Source: G963663525 sp963663525 (lineage in GTDB: Bacteria > Myxococcota_A > SURF-8 > G963663525). From it: a stretch of 64,000 bases of DNA. This document shows positions 1-8,277 of the stretch, in pieces (position 1 is the stretch's first letter; the number at the start of each line of letters is the position of its first letter). The stretch spans positions 1,178,001-1,242,000 of the forward strand of contig CAXXHC010000003.1 of assembly GCA_963663525.2 (NCBI GenBank), read 5' to 3'. The translations under genes and the position numbers were made by a program. The notes below the pieces were generated by a model. That model worked only from the letters and a program-made list of their open reading frames with translations. It was not told where the DNA came from and did no database searches.

Positions 1-2
1 AC

Positions 3-1238
3 TCCCTTGGAAAGCTGGATGTCGAGTACGAAGCCTTCGGTATGAACCTGACCCTGCAAATGGGCTACGGCATCACCGACCAGATCTCGGTCGTGATGAT
101 GCTGCCGTTCCAGCGATCGAGAACGGCGGTCAACTTCCGCCTGCTGGGTTCCGAACTGGGAACCACGCTCGACGAAAACGGTCTTCCGGCGGCTCCGCAG
201 GTATACGATCCGAACAACCCCGACCTGCACCTTCTCGACGGAGAAATCCTCGCCACGGCGCTGAGTTGCTCGAATCCGAATTATCCGCTGTGCATGTTCC
301 GGTACACCTCGCCGAGAGAAACCTTCGACCGCTGGGGCATCGGCGAACTGATTACCGCCTTCCGCTACCAATTCTACCAGTCGGATTGGTTCAACCAGGG
401 CATGACGCTGTTCATCAAGTGGCCGACGGGCCGCCACGAAAATCAGAACCACCTGTTCGACATCAACTTCGGCGACCAGAACTTCGACATCGGGTTTTGG
501 TACGGCATGGATTTCGTCGCCCTTCGGGGATTGCCTGCCGTGCACGAACTGATGTTCAACCTCACCGTCGGTTACACCGACCAGCTTCCCGACCAGAAGG
601 AAAAGCGGATGATTTCCATGTCCAAGGAAGCCGACGGCTGGGAGGTGGGCACGATCCCGCTCTCCGCGTCCTGGCAGAAGATGAAAATCAACCGCGACAT
701 CGGTGGCAACTGGGACGTTTACGGGGGCTTCAACTGGGCTTTCGACGAGTGGATTTCCCTGTCTCAGGAATACTACTTCTTCTGGAAATATTACGACAAC
801 ATCTGGGGCGCCGAACCCGTGCCGAAGGAATACAAGTGGGGTACGTTGATGGTGCCCGACTACCGCGCCCTCGAATACGCTACCGACCAGTCCGCCATCG
901 ACATGACCACCGCCGTGGCGCTCAACACCATCGGCTGGTTCTCGCGCGGAAAATTCCCGATTCCGATGATGTTTTCGGTCGGTTACACGGTGACGATCGC
1001 CGGAAAGAACTTCGAGCAGAACCACACTTTCTGGGGCAGTCTCGACCTTGCGGGCATGGTCAACCTCGTGGAGATGATCCAGGCCGAGGAAATGAAGGCC
1101 ACGGATGAAAACCTCGACGCGGAAGCCGCCGCCGCCGAGGAAAAAGGCAAGGTTACGGCCAAGTCCCTGCAAATGCTGAACAATATGCCGCTGCAAAACG
1201 TGGGACCGCAGGCGAAATTCAAGCAATATCCATGGTAA
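3..1238 (+). CDS. Outer-membrane beta-barrel protein, 5' end outside window
   Basis: The reading frame is open back to base 3 and the codons before the first ATG (base 42) still read as protein of the same character, so the true start lies upstream of the window. About 411 residues are visible. They show the alternating aromatic/polar strands of an outer-membrane barrel (for example SVVMMLPF, MTLFIKWPTG, MFNLTVGYTD, MMFSVGYTV) and the chain ends in an aromatic residue (QYPW), as barrel proteins recognised by BAM usually do. An Ala/Glu-rich stretch precedes the end. It resembles the broad group of putative channel proteins of unknown substrate. I do not recognise a specific family. The next gene starts on its stop codon. 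Confidence 0.7.
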   Translation, partial: SLGKLDVEYEAFGMNLTLQMGYGITDQISVVMMLPFQRSRTAVNFRLLGSELGTTLDENGLPAAPQVYDPNNPDLHLLDGEILATALSCSNPNYPLCMFRYTSPRETFDRWGIGELITAFRYQFYQSDWFNQGMTLFIKWPTGRHENQNHLFDINFGDQNFDIGFWYGMDFVALRGLPAVHELMFNLTVGYTDQLPDQKEKRMISMSKEADGWEVGTIPLSASWQKMKINRDIGGNWDVYGGFNWAFDEWISLSQEYYFFWKYYDNIWGAEPVPKEYKWGTLMVPDYRALEYATDQSAIDMTTAVALNTIGWFSRGKFPIPMMFSVGYTVTIAGKNFEQNHTFWGSLDLAGMVNLVEMIQAEEMKATDENLDAEAAAAEEKGKVTAKSLQMLNNMPLQNVGPQAKFKQYPW

Positions 1239-1510
1239 TGGGCGTACCCGTCCTGTCTTTGAGGCTGGACGGCCATTGCATCGAAACCACCGCGCGGATG
1301 CTTTTTCGCGACATGGAGCGGTGTGCCCTGGAAGGCGGCGAGGTGGACGAGGCCGCCTACGCGTTGCTCTCCGATTTTCTACGCGACACCGATTTCGGGA
1401 ATCTGCGCGGCGAACGTCCGGTGTTGGACGGTCGGACGAAAATTTTCGTGCGGGTTTTTCGCAAAGGGGAAGGGTTCGAGATCGAGGAAGGCGAGGTACT
1501 CGACAACTGA
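1238..1510 (+). CDS. Small hypothetical protein (90 aa)
   Basis: This is a 90-residue soluble protein of unknown function, with no signal peptide, no membrane segment and a net acidic charge. I chose the ATG at 1238 because it overlaps the preceding stop as TAATG, which is typical of translational coupling. An in-frame ATG two codons earlier (1232) is possible. The coupling suggests co-expression with the barrel gene. I recognise no motif. The helical middle (residues about 15-50, ETTARMLFRDMERCALEGG and following) is the only clear structural hint. Confidence 0.55.
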   Translation: MGVPVLSLRLDGHCIETTARMLFRDMERCALEGGEVDEAAYALLSDFLRDTDFGNLRGERPVLDGRTKIFVRVFRKGEGFEIEEGEVLDN

Positions 1511-1812
1511 GAGGAGAGCCGTTTTTTTCCTCAAGGCGATTCAATTCTACTTCTTTTCACGATTTCCATGGAAGAATGTTTGTTTATAGGGGTGCCAATG
1601 TCTTTCGCCGTCAGGCGGATGGCCTTGAAAACACAAGAAATCCGGGCCATCGATCCGTTCCGGATCGAAGACCCGGGCACCCGTTCCTCGATTCACCGAG
1701 TTGGATTCGTGCCGAATCAAAAATTGAATCACTTTGGTTTTTTCAGCCCACGGCTTGACTTCCCGCAGACGTGGGGATAAACAGAAGCCCGTCACTTTGT
1801 GCAAGGAGCGTG
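1511..1812 (+). other. Intergenic stretch with a small hairpin
   Basis: No convincing gene is present. A 7-bp hairpin (TCGATCC / GGATCGA) lies near 1649-1668. It is not followed by a T-run, so it is not a clear terminator. The right part holds the promoter listed separately at 1755-1783. Confidence 0.4.
1755..1783 (+). promoter_or_regulatory. Sigma-70-like promoter
   Basis: TTGACT (1755-1760), a 17-nt spacer, then TAAACA (1778-1783). It lies about 30 bases before the lipoprotein start at 1813 and would give a short leader carrying the AAGGAG ribosome site at 1803-1808. Confidence 0.5.
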
Positions 1813-2097
1813 ATGAATCGCAGGATCGCCATTGCTTGTCTTTTTCTCCTGTCCGCCGTGGGAACTCCACTGGCGGGATGCGGGGATTACCGCCCCTGCG
1901 AAGTGCTCGCCCATCGAATCTGCACGCAATGCCCCACGGTTGCCGAGCATTGGGAGGCCGCCTGCCTCTGCATCAACAACGACAGCCTCCGCGAGCGCGG
2001 CTACAAATGCTCCAAAGCCAACGACGAGGAACGGCGTAACTGTCACCAGACCCTGGAGGAATGGGACGAGGATAGCTGCGCCCTGCTCAGCCAGTGA
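1813..2097 (+). CDS. Small cysteine-rich lipoprotein
   Basis: This 94-residue precursor has a type II signal peptide: basic MNRR, a hydrophobic core, and the lipobox LAGC with the lipidated Cys at residue 23. The mature part has eight further cysteines in about 70 residues (RPCE, RICTQC, AACLC, YKC, RNC, DSC), enough for four disulfides, so it is probably a small disulfide-stabilised periplasmic or surface protein. The ATG at 1813 is chosen over the in-frame ATG at 1771 because it has AAGGAG five bases upstream and gives a normal signal peptide. I do not recognise the family. Confidence 0.7.
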   Translation: MNRRIAIACLFLLSAVGTPLAGCGDYRPCEVLAHRICTQCPTVAEHWEAACLCINNDSLRERGYKCSKANDEERRNCHQTLEEWDEDSCALLSQ

Positions 2098-2128
2098 CGT
2101 GCGGGTGTTTCTTTGGAAAACGTGGAGT

Positions 2129-2192
2129 GTAGGTCGGGAAAATTTCTTGCCCGACATGGCAGCGTGTCGGGCTAAAAATTAGCCCGACCTAC
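2129..2192. repeat. GTCGGG/CCCGAC compound hairpin, copy A
   Basis: Outer arms GTAGGTCGGG (2129-2138) and CCCGACCTAC (2183-2192) enclose two smaller hairpins, TCGGG..CCCGA and TCGGGCTaaaaattAGCCCGA. It is intergenic. Related hairpins occur at 2361-2430, 6445-6465, 8811-8844 and 53236-53257, and an interrupted copy at 56100-56400. Confidence 0.8.
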
Positions 2193-2360
2193 GAATTTTC
2201 CCGTAAAAATGGACGTCTTTTCTCCGGTGCCGACGTGCGAAAAACATTTCCCGCGCGTGCTTTTTTCGCTAAAATCACTTCGCTGGAGCAAGTCTCCCGA
2301 CTTGTTTTCCGCATGTTTATACATCGTGAACAATACCGTTCACTCATGTCGTAAGAGAGC

Positions 2361-2430
2361 AGGTCGGGTAATTGTTTTACCCGACTGTTCATAGCGCTCG
2401 GAAAGGTCGTGTAAAACAATTATACGACCT
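2361..2430. repeat. Two adjacent hairpins of the GTCGGG family, copies B and C
   Basis: GTCGGGTAA/TTACCCGAC pairs perfectly at 2363-2385. AGGTCGTGTA/TATACGACCT pairs with one mismatch at 2405-2430. They lie about 100 bases upstream of ruvX. The surrounding 2193-2534 holds no convincing gene. Confidence 0.75.
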
Positions 2431-2534
2431 ACACAAACGTGACGAAAGGATTGCGGCGGCGGTCCACGGTCTTGAGGAGTACTCCTCCGGTGCTATGCCG
2501 CATCCTGTGGAACGAAAGAACGAAGGGAAGGTTG

Positions 2535-2972
2535 ATGAGAATTCTGGGACTCGACGCCGGGACGAAACGCCTTGGAGTGGCCATCAGCGACGAAATGGGC
2601 TGGACCGCCCAGCCGCTGGACGTGATTCAGGGCCGTTCGCAGGAAGAAATGGCGGCTGCGCTCAAGGATCGGGTTGCGGAGTACGACATCGACCGGGTGG
2701 TGATCGGCCTGCCGAAACACATGAACGGTTCCGAGGGCGCGAGCGCCGAGATGGCGCGCAAGCTTGGAGAAATGGTGCAAAACGCACTGGGCGTCGAGGT
2801 CGAATACTGGGACGAACGCCTGACCAGCGTGGCGGCGGAGCGGGTGCTGCTCGAAGCCAACGTACGGCGTAAAAAGCGCAAGGCGGTGGTGGATAAAATC
2901 GCGGCGACGATGATTCTGCAAGGGTGGCTGGACGCGAGGACGTCGTCCGGGTCGGATGGAGGTGCGGTTTGA
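2535..2972 (+). CDS. ruvX: Putative pre-16S rRNA nuclease / Holliday-junction resolvase-like YqgF (RuvX)
   Basis: This 145-residue protein has the RNase H-like fold of the YqgF/RuvX family, which matures the 5' end of 16S rRNA and resembles RuvC. Family acidic residues are visible: D7 in GLDAGTKRLG, E94 in WDERLTS and D120 in VVDKIAA. The ATG at 2535 is preceded by GAAGGGAAGG and gives the standard N-terminus; the open frame upstream of it is not family-like. The stop overlaps the TTG start of mltG (TTGA), so the two are translationally coupled. Confidence 0.93.
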   Translation: MRILGLDAGTKRLGVAISDEMGWTAQPLDVIQGRSQEEMAAALKDRVAEYDIDRVVIGLPKHMNGSEGASAEMARKLGEMVQNALGVEVEYWDERLTSVAAERVLLEANVRRKKRKAVVDKIAATMILQGWLDARTSSGSDGGAV

Positions 2973-4009
2973 AAGGATGGAAAGTGGCCTTGCTGGTCGT
3001 CGTGGTCCTGGCAGTGGCCGGAGCGGGAACGCTGGCCGTGCTGGTCTGCAACCTGAAAACCTGGTACGAAACACCCACCGGCAATGCGGGAAAGACCGTC
3101 ACGCTGACCGTACCCGCCGGGACGAGCCTGCGTGGGGCGCTGGATCTGTTGCAAAGCCACGGACTGATCGAGGACCATCCGCACCGGCGCTTTCTCTCCC
3201 GCGTGGTCGAGAATCTTCCCGCGCTGCGCGCGGGGGAATTCGAACTGTCTGCCGGACAATCTCCCAAACAGTTGCTCGAAGCGCTCGCCACTAATGTGGA
3301 GAAACAGTATCGCGTGACGATTCCCGAAGGGTTGCGCATCGAGGAAATCGCCCAGTTGATCGAAAAGGCCGGAATGGGGTCCGCACGGCGTTTCACCGAG
3401 TTGTGCCGCGATCCCGCCTTCGTCGAGCGGATGGGAGTTCCCGGCGACACGCTCGAAGGCTACCTGCTGCCGGAAACCTATTCGTTTCCCAAACCGTTCG
3501 TGATGGAGAAAATCGTCGAGCGCATGGTGCGTTCCACGCAGGAGCTGTTCACGCCGGAGATCGTCGCCAAGTTCAAGGCCAAAGGATTGACGCTGCACGA
3601 GGCGGTGAATCTCGCGGCCATCGTGGAAAAGGAAACCGGAGCGGCCTCCGAGCGACCGGTGATTGCCAGCGTGTATCTCAACCGCTTGAAAAAAGGCATG
3701 ATTTTACAGGCCGATCCGACGGTGATCTACGGCCTGAAGGATTTCGACGGCAACCTGACCCGCGCCCACCTGCGCGATCCGCATCCATACAATACCTACG
3801 TGCATCCCGGTCTTCCCAAGGGGCCGATCGCCAATCCGGGAAAAGAAGCGATTCTGGCGGTGGCCGATCCCGCGAAGACCGATTTCCTGTACTTCGTGGC
3901 GATGAACAACGGAAGGCATAAGTTCTCGAAAACATTGAAAGAACACAATGCCGCCGTGCACAGGTATCAGATCCGGGGCGAGGTGGGGTCTTCCGAAGAG
4001 GCACAGTGA
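2969..4009 (+). CDS. mltG: Endolytic murein transglycosylase MltG (YceG)
   Basis: This 346-residue inner-membrane protein is expected to cleave nascent glycan strands and so set peptidoglycan chain length. One membrane segment (residues about 5-27) is followed by a periplasmic region with a LysM-like part and the YceG domain. The catalytic-Glu motif VEKET lies at residues 219-223, followed by ASVYLNRLKKGM, LQADPTVIYG and SPYNTY-like HPYNTYVHPGLPKGPIANPG. The TTG at 2969 is selected because GGAGG lies 6 bases upstream and it overlaps the ruvX stop. ruvX-mltG adjacency is common in other bacteria. Confidence 0.95.
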   Translation: MKGWKVALLVVVVLAVAGAGTLAVLVCNLKTWYETPTGNAGKTVTLTVPAGTSLRGALDLLQSHGLIEDHPHRRFLSRVVENLPALRAGEFELSAGQSPKQLLEALATNVEKQYRVTIPEGLRIEEIAQLIEKAGMGSARRFTELCRDPAFVERMGVPGDTLEGYLLPETYSFPKPFVMEKIVERMVRSTQELFTPEIVAKFKAKGLTLHEAVNLAAIVEKETGAASERPVIASVYLNRLKKGMILQADPTVIYGLKDFDGNLTRAHLRDPHPYNTYVHPGLPKGPIANPGKEAILAVADPAKTDFLYFVAMNNGRHKFSKTLKEHNAAVHRYQIRGEVGSSEEAQ

Positions 4010-4070
4010 TGATGAACGTGGAAAAGGGTTCAGAGAATGCTGGGTTGTTGGGGCGAATCGAGGTGAATGC

Positions 4071-6068
4071 GTGAAGGTTTCGAACGGGTCGCTATCTTGC
4101 ATCATCCTTTTTTCCATTGTGATTTCAATGGGATGTGCCTCTTCGTCCTCCGGTGACGCCGAAGCGCCGAACGGCGGCGACGCCGAGGCGTCCTCCGAGA
4201 CGCCGCCCGCCGGGTGGGAGACGGTCGAACTGACGCCCCAAGGCTTGAAAATGTGGACCGAAGATATGGAGCGCTACGTGTGGTTGCTGCCCGCCGTGTG
4301 GACGAAAAAAGGAAAACTCGGCGGATTCGGCACGGATCTGTTCTGCAACGTGACCGCCTCGCGGTTGAGTTGCCCGGTGGCGGATCGCGGCGAACTGTTC
4401 GTGGAAACGACGGCCCCGGAGCTTGTGTTTGGATTCAACGCCGCCGGAGATGAGACCGTGGAAGCGCTTGCGCTGGAAGGCGTGGCCCAGTTGCCGGGTG
4501 CGAAATCGTGGATGTCCAACGGTTTTCAAAGCTGGTCGCAAAGCGGAATGATCGCCTTGCAGGACAAACCTGAAGACGAAATCCTGTGGGAAACCGTGGA
4601 GTTGCATGGGGATAACGAGTCCATGCGCGAAGGCCGGGATCTGTCCTGGTGGTACAGTTTTACCGGAGCGGGAGGAATGCACTTTTTCGCCGGAGCGCTT
4701 ACCGGGAATCGTTTCAAGCCCTGGGTCTCTTTTTACAAGAAGACGGAAACCTCGTTGGGGGTGATGCTCGGTTGTGGCGGTGCTGGTGAAAGCATTGTGC
4801 TGAAAGCCGATGAAAGCGTCACCGGCGAACGCTGGTTCCTGGGATTGGGGAACGATCTCGCCGCCCTGCAGACCGACTACGCCGGGCTTCTGCCGTCGCG
4901 CAGACTGGAGCAGAACGCACGAGCCGAGGCGGGGTGGAACTCGTGGTACGAGTTGTGGAACACTGTCGATGCCGAGGCGGTGCAGGCCAATGCCGATCTG
5001 GCCGGGGAGGCGCTGGCGGATTATTCGAGTGAAACCGGATCGTTACGCATCGTGATCGACGACGGCTGGCAGAAAAAATGGGGGGAATGGGAGCCGAACG
5101 AGAAATTCCCCGACGGCATGGCCGCCGTGGCGGAGGATCTTGACGCAAAAGGCTTCACGGCAGGCATTTGGCTGGCCCCGTTTCTCGTGCAGAAAGACAG
5201 CGACCTGATTGCGGAGCATACGGACTGGTACGTCAAGGAAATCGATCCCATCGACGGCAAGGCGAAACCGATCCAGTGGATGCACCAGGGACTCGGTGCG
5301 ATGCAGATTCTCGACCCGACGAACCCGGCGGTGGAGGCGCATCTCTCGGAGGTGATTTCCCGTGTCGTGGGTTGGGGTTACGGGCTTCTGAAGATCGATT
5401 TTCTCTTCGCCGCGACGTTCGAAGGCATCCGCGTCGAGGACGTCACCGGCATGGAAGCGTTTCACCGGGGCATGGCGATCATCCGCGATGCCGCAGGCGA
5501 CGACGCCGCGCTTTTGGCGGTGGGAGCCCCCGCCATTGCGAGCTTCCCCTATGCCGAATCGTGGCGTATCGGCACCGACATCGCCTACGAGCCGTTGGGC
5601 ATCTCGTGGCTGTTTATGAACAACCAACTGCGCTCGATTTCGAGCCGGTGGTTTTTGTGTCAAAGCGTCTTGTGCGACCCCGATCCGCTGCTGCTGCGAG
5701 AGTTGAGCCAGGAGGAAATATCCTATGGATCCTGGGTAGTTACGTTGGCCGGAGGGGGGCTTTTCCTGTCGGACGACCTCCGGCAGCTCGACGCCTCCCG
5801 CCAGCCTTGGGGACTCGACACCCTCCGCGTGGGGCTCACGCTCTCCGGGCAACCGGCGCGCCCGGAAAATCCCTACCCCGACGATCCGCCCGAGGTGCTC
5901 GTCAACCACGTATACGACTTCGCGGTCAACGCCAATAATCATGTAATTCCAGGCACTTGGGTACTTCCCGACGGCCAGCGCCTGCGAATGAACCTGGACG
6001 GAGAGAACGAAGAAGTCGTGGAAGGCGTCACGATTCCCGCACGGGGGGCGCGTCTTTTAACTCCGTAG
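4071..6068 (+). CDS. Secreted lipoprotein alpha-galactosidase-like glycosidase (GH36-type)
   Basis: This 665-residue precursor has lipobox SMGC (Cys22) followed by a Ser/Gly/Glu linker. The body is a GH36/GH27-clan enzyme: AGWNSWYEL at the barrel start, IVIDDGWQ, GIWLAPF, the nucleophile motif LLKIDFLF (D443) and the acid/base motif WRIGTDIA (D503), in the spacing seen in the Thermotoga-type GH36 subgroup. It should hydrolyse alpha-galactosides (or related alpha-glycosides) on the cell surface; the exact substrate is not deducible. The GTG at 4071 with upstream GAGGTGA is preferred over the in-frame ATG at 3948, which would overlap mltG and lose the signal peptide. It follows mltG by 61 bases. 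Confidence 0.85.
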   Translation: MKVSNGSLSCIILFSIVISMGCASSSSGDAEAPNGGDAEASSETPPAGWETVELTPQGLKMWTEDMERYVWLLPAVWTKKGKLGGFGTDLFCNVTASRLSCPVADRGELFVETTAPELVFGFNAAGDETVEALALEGVAQLPGAKSWMSNGFQSWSQSGMIALQDKPEDEILWETVELHGDNESMREGRDLSWWYSFTGAGGMHFFAGALTGNRFKPWVSFYKKTETSLGVMLGCGGAGESIVLKADESVTGERWFLGLGNDLAALQTDYAGLLPSRRLEQNARAEAGWNSWYELWNTVDAEAVQANADLAGEALADYSSETGSLRIVIDDGWQKKWGEWEPNEKFPDGMAAVAEDLDAKGFTAGIWLAPFLVQKDSDLIAEHTDWYVKEIDPIDGKAKPIQWMHQGLGAMQILDPTNPAVEAHLSEVISRVVGWGYGLLKIDFLFAATFEGIRVEDVTGMEAFHRGMAIIRDAAGDDAALLAVGAPAIASFPYAESWRIGTDIAYEPLGISWLFMNNQLRSISSRWFLCQSVLCDPDPLLLRELSQEEISYGSWVVTLAGGGLFLSDDLRQLDASRQPWGLDTLRVGLTLSGQPARPENPYPDDPPEVLVNHVYDFAVNANNHVIPGTWVLPDGQRLRMNLDGENEEVVEGVTIPARGARLLTP

Positions 6069-6093
6069 TTTCAAATGAAAAAAGCCGCGTCTT

Positions 6094-6364
6094 GCAAACG
6101 TGCAAATTGATGAAAAAACGTGCAGATTCGGAACGACGAGGCTTGCGAGAGATTTTCGAGCGTTGCGAGACTTTTCGGTTGAAAAGGGCCGTTTTTGTAA
6201 AGTTGCTTGACACTTTTTTCTCGGTTACCCTCGACTCGTTGCGAGAAAACCGGTGGGGACTTTGCACGTTTCGTCGCGGATTTGCACGAGTTTTGCGGCA
6301 TGAATCGAGCATGACATGTGTTTGCGTAAAAATGCACGACTTTGCAGTGTATTCAATAGAGTTT
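6094..6364. repeat. 271-bp dispersed non-coding repeat, copy 1
   Basis: This block is repeated at 52849-53119 in the same orientation, with essentially no gaps and many substitutions. Conserved landmarks are CGTGCAAATTGAT, GTGCAGATTCGGAACGACGA, a TTTTCTCG/CGAGAAAA hairpin, TTTGCACGAGTTTTGCGGCA and GACTTTGCAGTGTATTCAAT. CGTGCAAA/CGTGCAGA motifs on the left face TTTGCACG motifs on the right. Both strands happen to stay open in this copy, but substitutions change the encoded residues freely, so a DNA or RNA element is more likely than a gene. It fills most of 6069-6496. Confidence 0.85.
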
Positions 6365-6444
6365 GCTGGGCATGGCGGGAAGCGGTCGTGGGGGTAGCGA
6401 GGTCGGGGATTTTTAGCTGACACAGGGGCTGGTTTTCGAGAATT

Positions 6445-6465
6445 GTCGAGTGAACTCCACTCGAC
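6445..6465. repeat. Hairpin related to the GTCGGG family, copy D
   Basis: GTCGAGTG/CACTCGAC, an 8-bp stem with a 5-base loop, followed by CTGCGAG. It lies just past the stop codon of the minus-strand gene ending at 6497 and may help end that transcript, although no T-run follows on that strand. Confidence 0.5.
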
Positions 6466-6496
6466 CTGCGAGACTATCCAGAAAAATAACTTAAAG

Positions 6497-7936
6497 TCAT
6501 GCCACTGCTTTGTCTCGGCCTTGCAGGCGGCGGCTTTCATAGTACTCATCTGCCAGCGCTGTCATGGTGAAGTCTGCTTTTCCTTCTGTAAGCTCATCAA
6601 CAGCGTTGCGGATGTTTTCCAATGGTACCCTGAAGAACTCTTTCCGTAAATTCACCGCATTCACCCGATTTCGGGTAAAACGATGGTGAAGGGACGTTTC
6701 CAGGTTTGGTGCATCCTCTGCATAGATGATCGCATGAACGTCAAAGGGGAAGGGAACACTTGCGTCACCGAGTTCCTTTACACGATCCATTGGTTCTAAT
6801 CGGCGGGTTAAACCAATCTTGTACACGCCTTCCCCAAACGAACCGATATTGCTGATGATATAGACATGGCCACGTCTGGTTTGTTCTGCCATGCTCTTTG
6901 CACGTTTTCCATTTTCTTCTGCTTCAGCCAATTGTTGTTCCAGTAGTGCGATGCGTGCTTGGGCTTCTATGCGTTCTGCTTCGCTGACTCTTTCAAGCTC
7001 TTTCCGTGCTTTCTCAAGCATTTCTCGGTACATTCGCTCTTCTTTTTCAGCTTTGGCGACAGCTTGCTCGTACTCTTTAATCGCCCGTTGCTCCTCGCGA
7101 ATCTGTTCCCGAATTCGTTTTTGCTCCTCTTGTTCTTCCTGTTTCTTTAGTTTGAACTGATACTGAAGCTTGCACTCGTTGTATTTGAGTTTGACATACT
7201 CCAAATTGAAACCACAATGAAGCGTTGCTGCACTTTTTTCTAATGCAGCCGCTTTGTTTTCTATTTGTTCAAGAATACGTGGAAAGTTACCAGGGCTTAC
7301 TTTGGCAATCAAGAAGTCACACTCTATGTTGAACGCTGTCAACATAAGTTTGATTTGACCGGCAAGAATCTTTTTATCATGGCTAGAATTTCCCGATATT
7401 TCTATGTCTTCTGGGAATGGTATGGCTGTTTGGTTCTTGATCATCTCTTTCTGCCGTTCACGGAGTCTCTTGATTTCTTCTGCTGCAAATTGAGAAGTGG
7501 TTTCGTGAAGATAAGCTGGTATTTCAAACATTCCCTGTTCCACGAATTCATCGATCCGAGAATACAGGTCAAGTTTTGCCATGAGTCCATGTAATTTCTC
7601 ATCCAAGGATTCAAGCGCAGTCTCTTTCTCATCCAATTCGGCGGTCACTTTATCGAGAAGCTCAGAATTGGTATCGAGAGTTACTTGTAACTGGTCCGAA
7701 TTGGCTTTTAACTCCTGAAGTTCTGTTGTTTCATGATTTATATGATCGAACTGTTGCTGAGCTATTTCCAATTCAGACTGGACGGCTGAAAGTTTTTCCG
7801 ATGTTTCTCGAATCGCTGTCGCCAAGTTTTTATATTTGGTGATCTTCTTATTTGCCGATGAGCGGGTAACAAGGATTGCTATGATACCAGTGACAATACC
7901 GGTGGCGATGATCGCTCCAATATAATACAGATCCAT
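6497..7936 (-). CDS. Membrane-anchored coiled-coil protein with C-terminal T5orf172 (GIY-YIG-like) domain
   Basis: This 479-residue protein has, in order: one N-terminal membrane segment (residues about 4-24), a long coiled coil (about 30-130), a middle domain resembling the DUF4041 family (about 115-255), a highly charged coiled coil (about 260-350) and a T5orf172-type domain (356-445). The last is marked by GHVYIISNIG, VYKIGLTRR, DRVKEL, the E of LETSLHHRF and LRKEFFRV. That domain belongs to the GIY-YIG nuclease superfamily and is common in phage and mobile proteins. Its role here is unknown; a DNA-targeting defence or mobile function is inference. The gene is visibly AT-rich relative to its neighbours and heads a minus-strand cassette with the two small genes at 7946 and 8278, which suggests horizontal transfer. 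Confidence 0.8.
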   Translation of the reverse strand: MDLYYIGAIIATGIVTGIIAILVTRSSANKKITKYKNLATAIRETSEKLSAVQSELEIAQQQFDHINHETTELQELKANSDQLQVTLDTNSELLDKVTAELDEKETALESLDEKLHGLMAKLDLYSRIDEFVEQGMFEIPAYLHETTSQFAAEEIKRLRERQKEMIKNQTAIPFPEDIEISGNSSHDKKILAGQIKLMLTAFNIECDFLIAKVSPGNFPRILEQIENKAAALEKSAATLHCGFNLEYVKLKYNECKLQYQFKLKKQEEQEEQKRIREQIREEQRAIKEYEQAVAKAEKEERMYREMLEKARKELERVSEAERIEAQARIALLEQQLAEAEENGKRAKSMAEQTRRGHVYIISNIGSFGEGVYKIGLTRRLEPMDRVKELGDASVPFPFDVHAIIYAEDAPNLETSLHHRFTRNRVNAVNLRKEFFRVPLENIRNAVDELTEGKADFTMTALADEYYESRRLQGRDKAVA

Positions 7937-7945
7937 ACCTTCTCC

Positions 7946-8266
7946 TTATTTCAATACCGAGTTTACGACTGCTTCCCGAAGAGATTTCCTTTCAGTGCAT
8001 CTTTTATCGAAGGCCTTTTTTGCTTCGGCAATTTTTTGTTTGACTTCTTTTTTCTTGACTGAAGCTTCGGCACGAGCAAGAGCAGCCATCTCTTTTTCAC
8101 GTTGCTTTGCTAATCTTTTTTCTTCTCTACGCAATCTGGCTTTTTCACGAAGCTTATTCTTTCGTTGTTGCTCAGTCTCAGGTGTTATTAGAAAGAGGAT
8201 TATGTCTCTGGTGGTTAAAATTATAATACCAACGATAAATATCACTCCAATGAAATAAAGAATCAT
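7946..8266 (-). CDS. Small membrane/coiled-coil protein, paralogue of the next gene
   Basis: This 106-residue protein has an N-terminal hydrophobic segment (residues about 3-28, ILYFIGVIFIVGIIIL then FLITP) followed by a basic, Lys/Arg/Glu/Ala-rich helix with probable coiled coil. The last 75 residues closely match the gene at 8278-8592, ending in the same AFDKRCTERKSLREA(V/I)VNSVLK tail, and the DNA there is nearly identical, so it arose by tandem duplication. It lies 9 bases upstream (in transcription) of the T5orf172 gene, so it is probably co-transcribed. Function unknown. Confidence 0.65.
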   Translation of the reverse strand: MILYFIGVIFIVGIIILTTRDIILFLITPETEQQRKNKLREKARLRREEKRLAKQREKEMAALARAEASVKKKEVKQKIAEAKKAFDKRCTERKSLREAVVNSVLK

Positions 8267-8277
8267 TCTTTGTTCCC

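Noticed and set aside
2372..2872. Plus-strand frame overlapping ruvX in another phase
   Set aside because: Shadow of ruvX; arginine/glycine-rich, no family resemblance.
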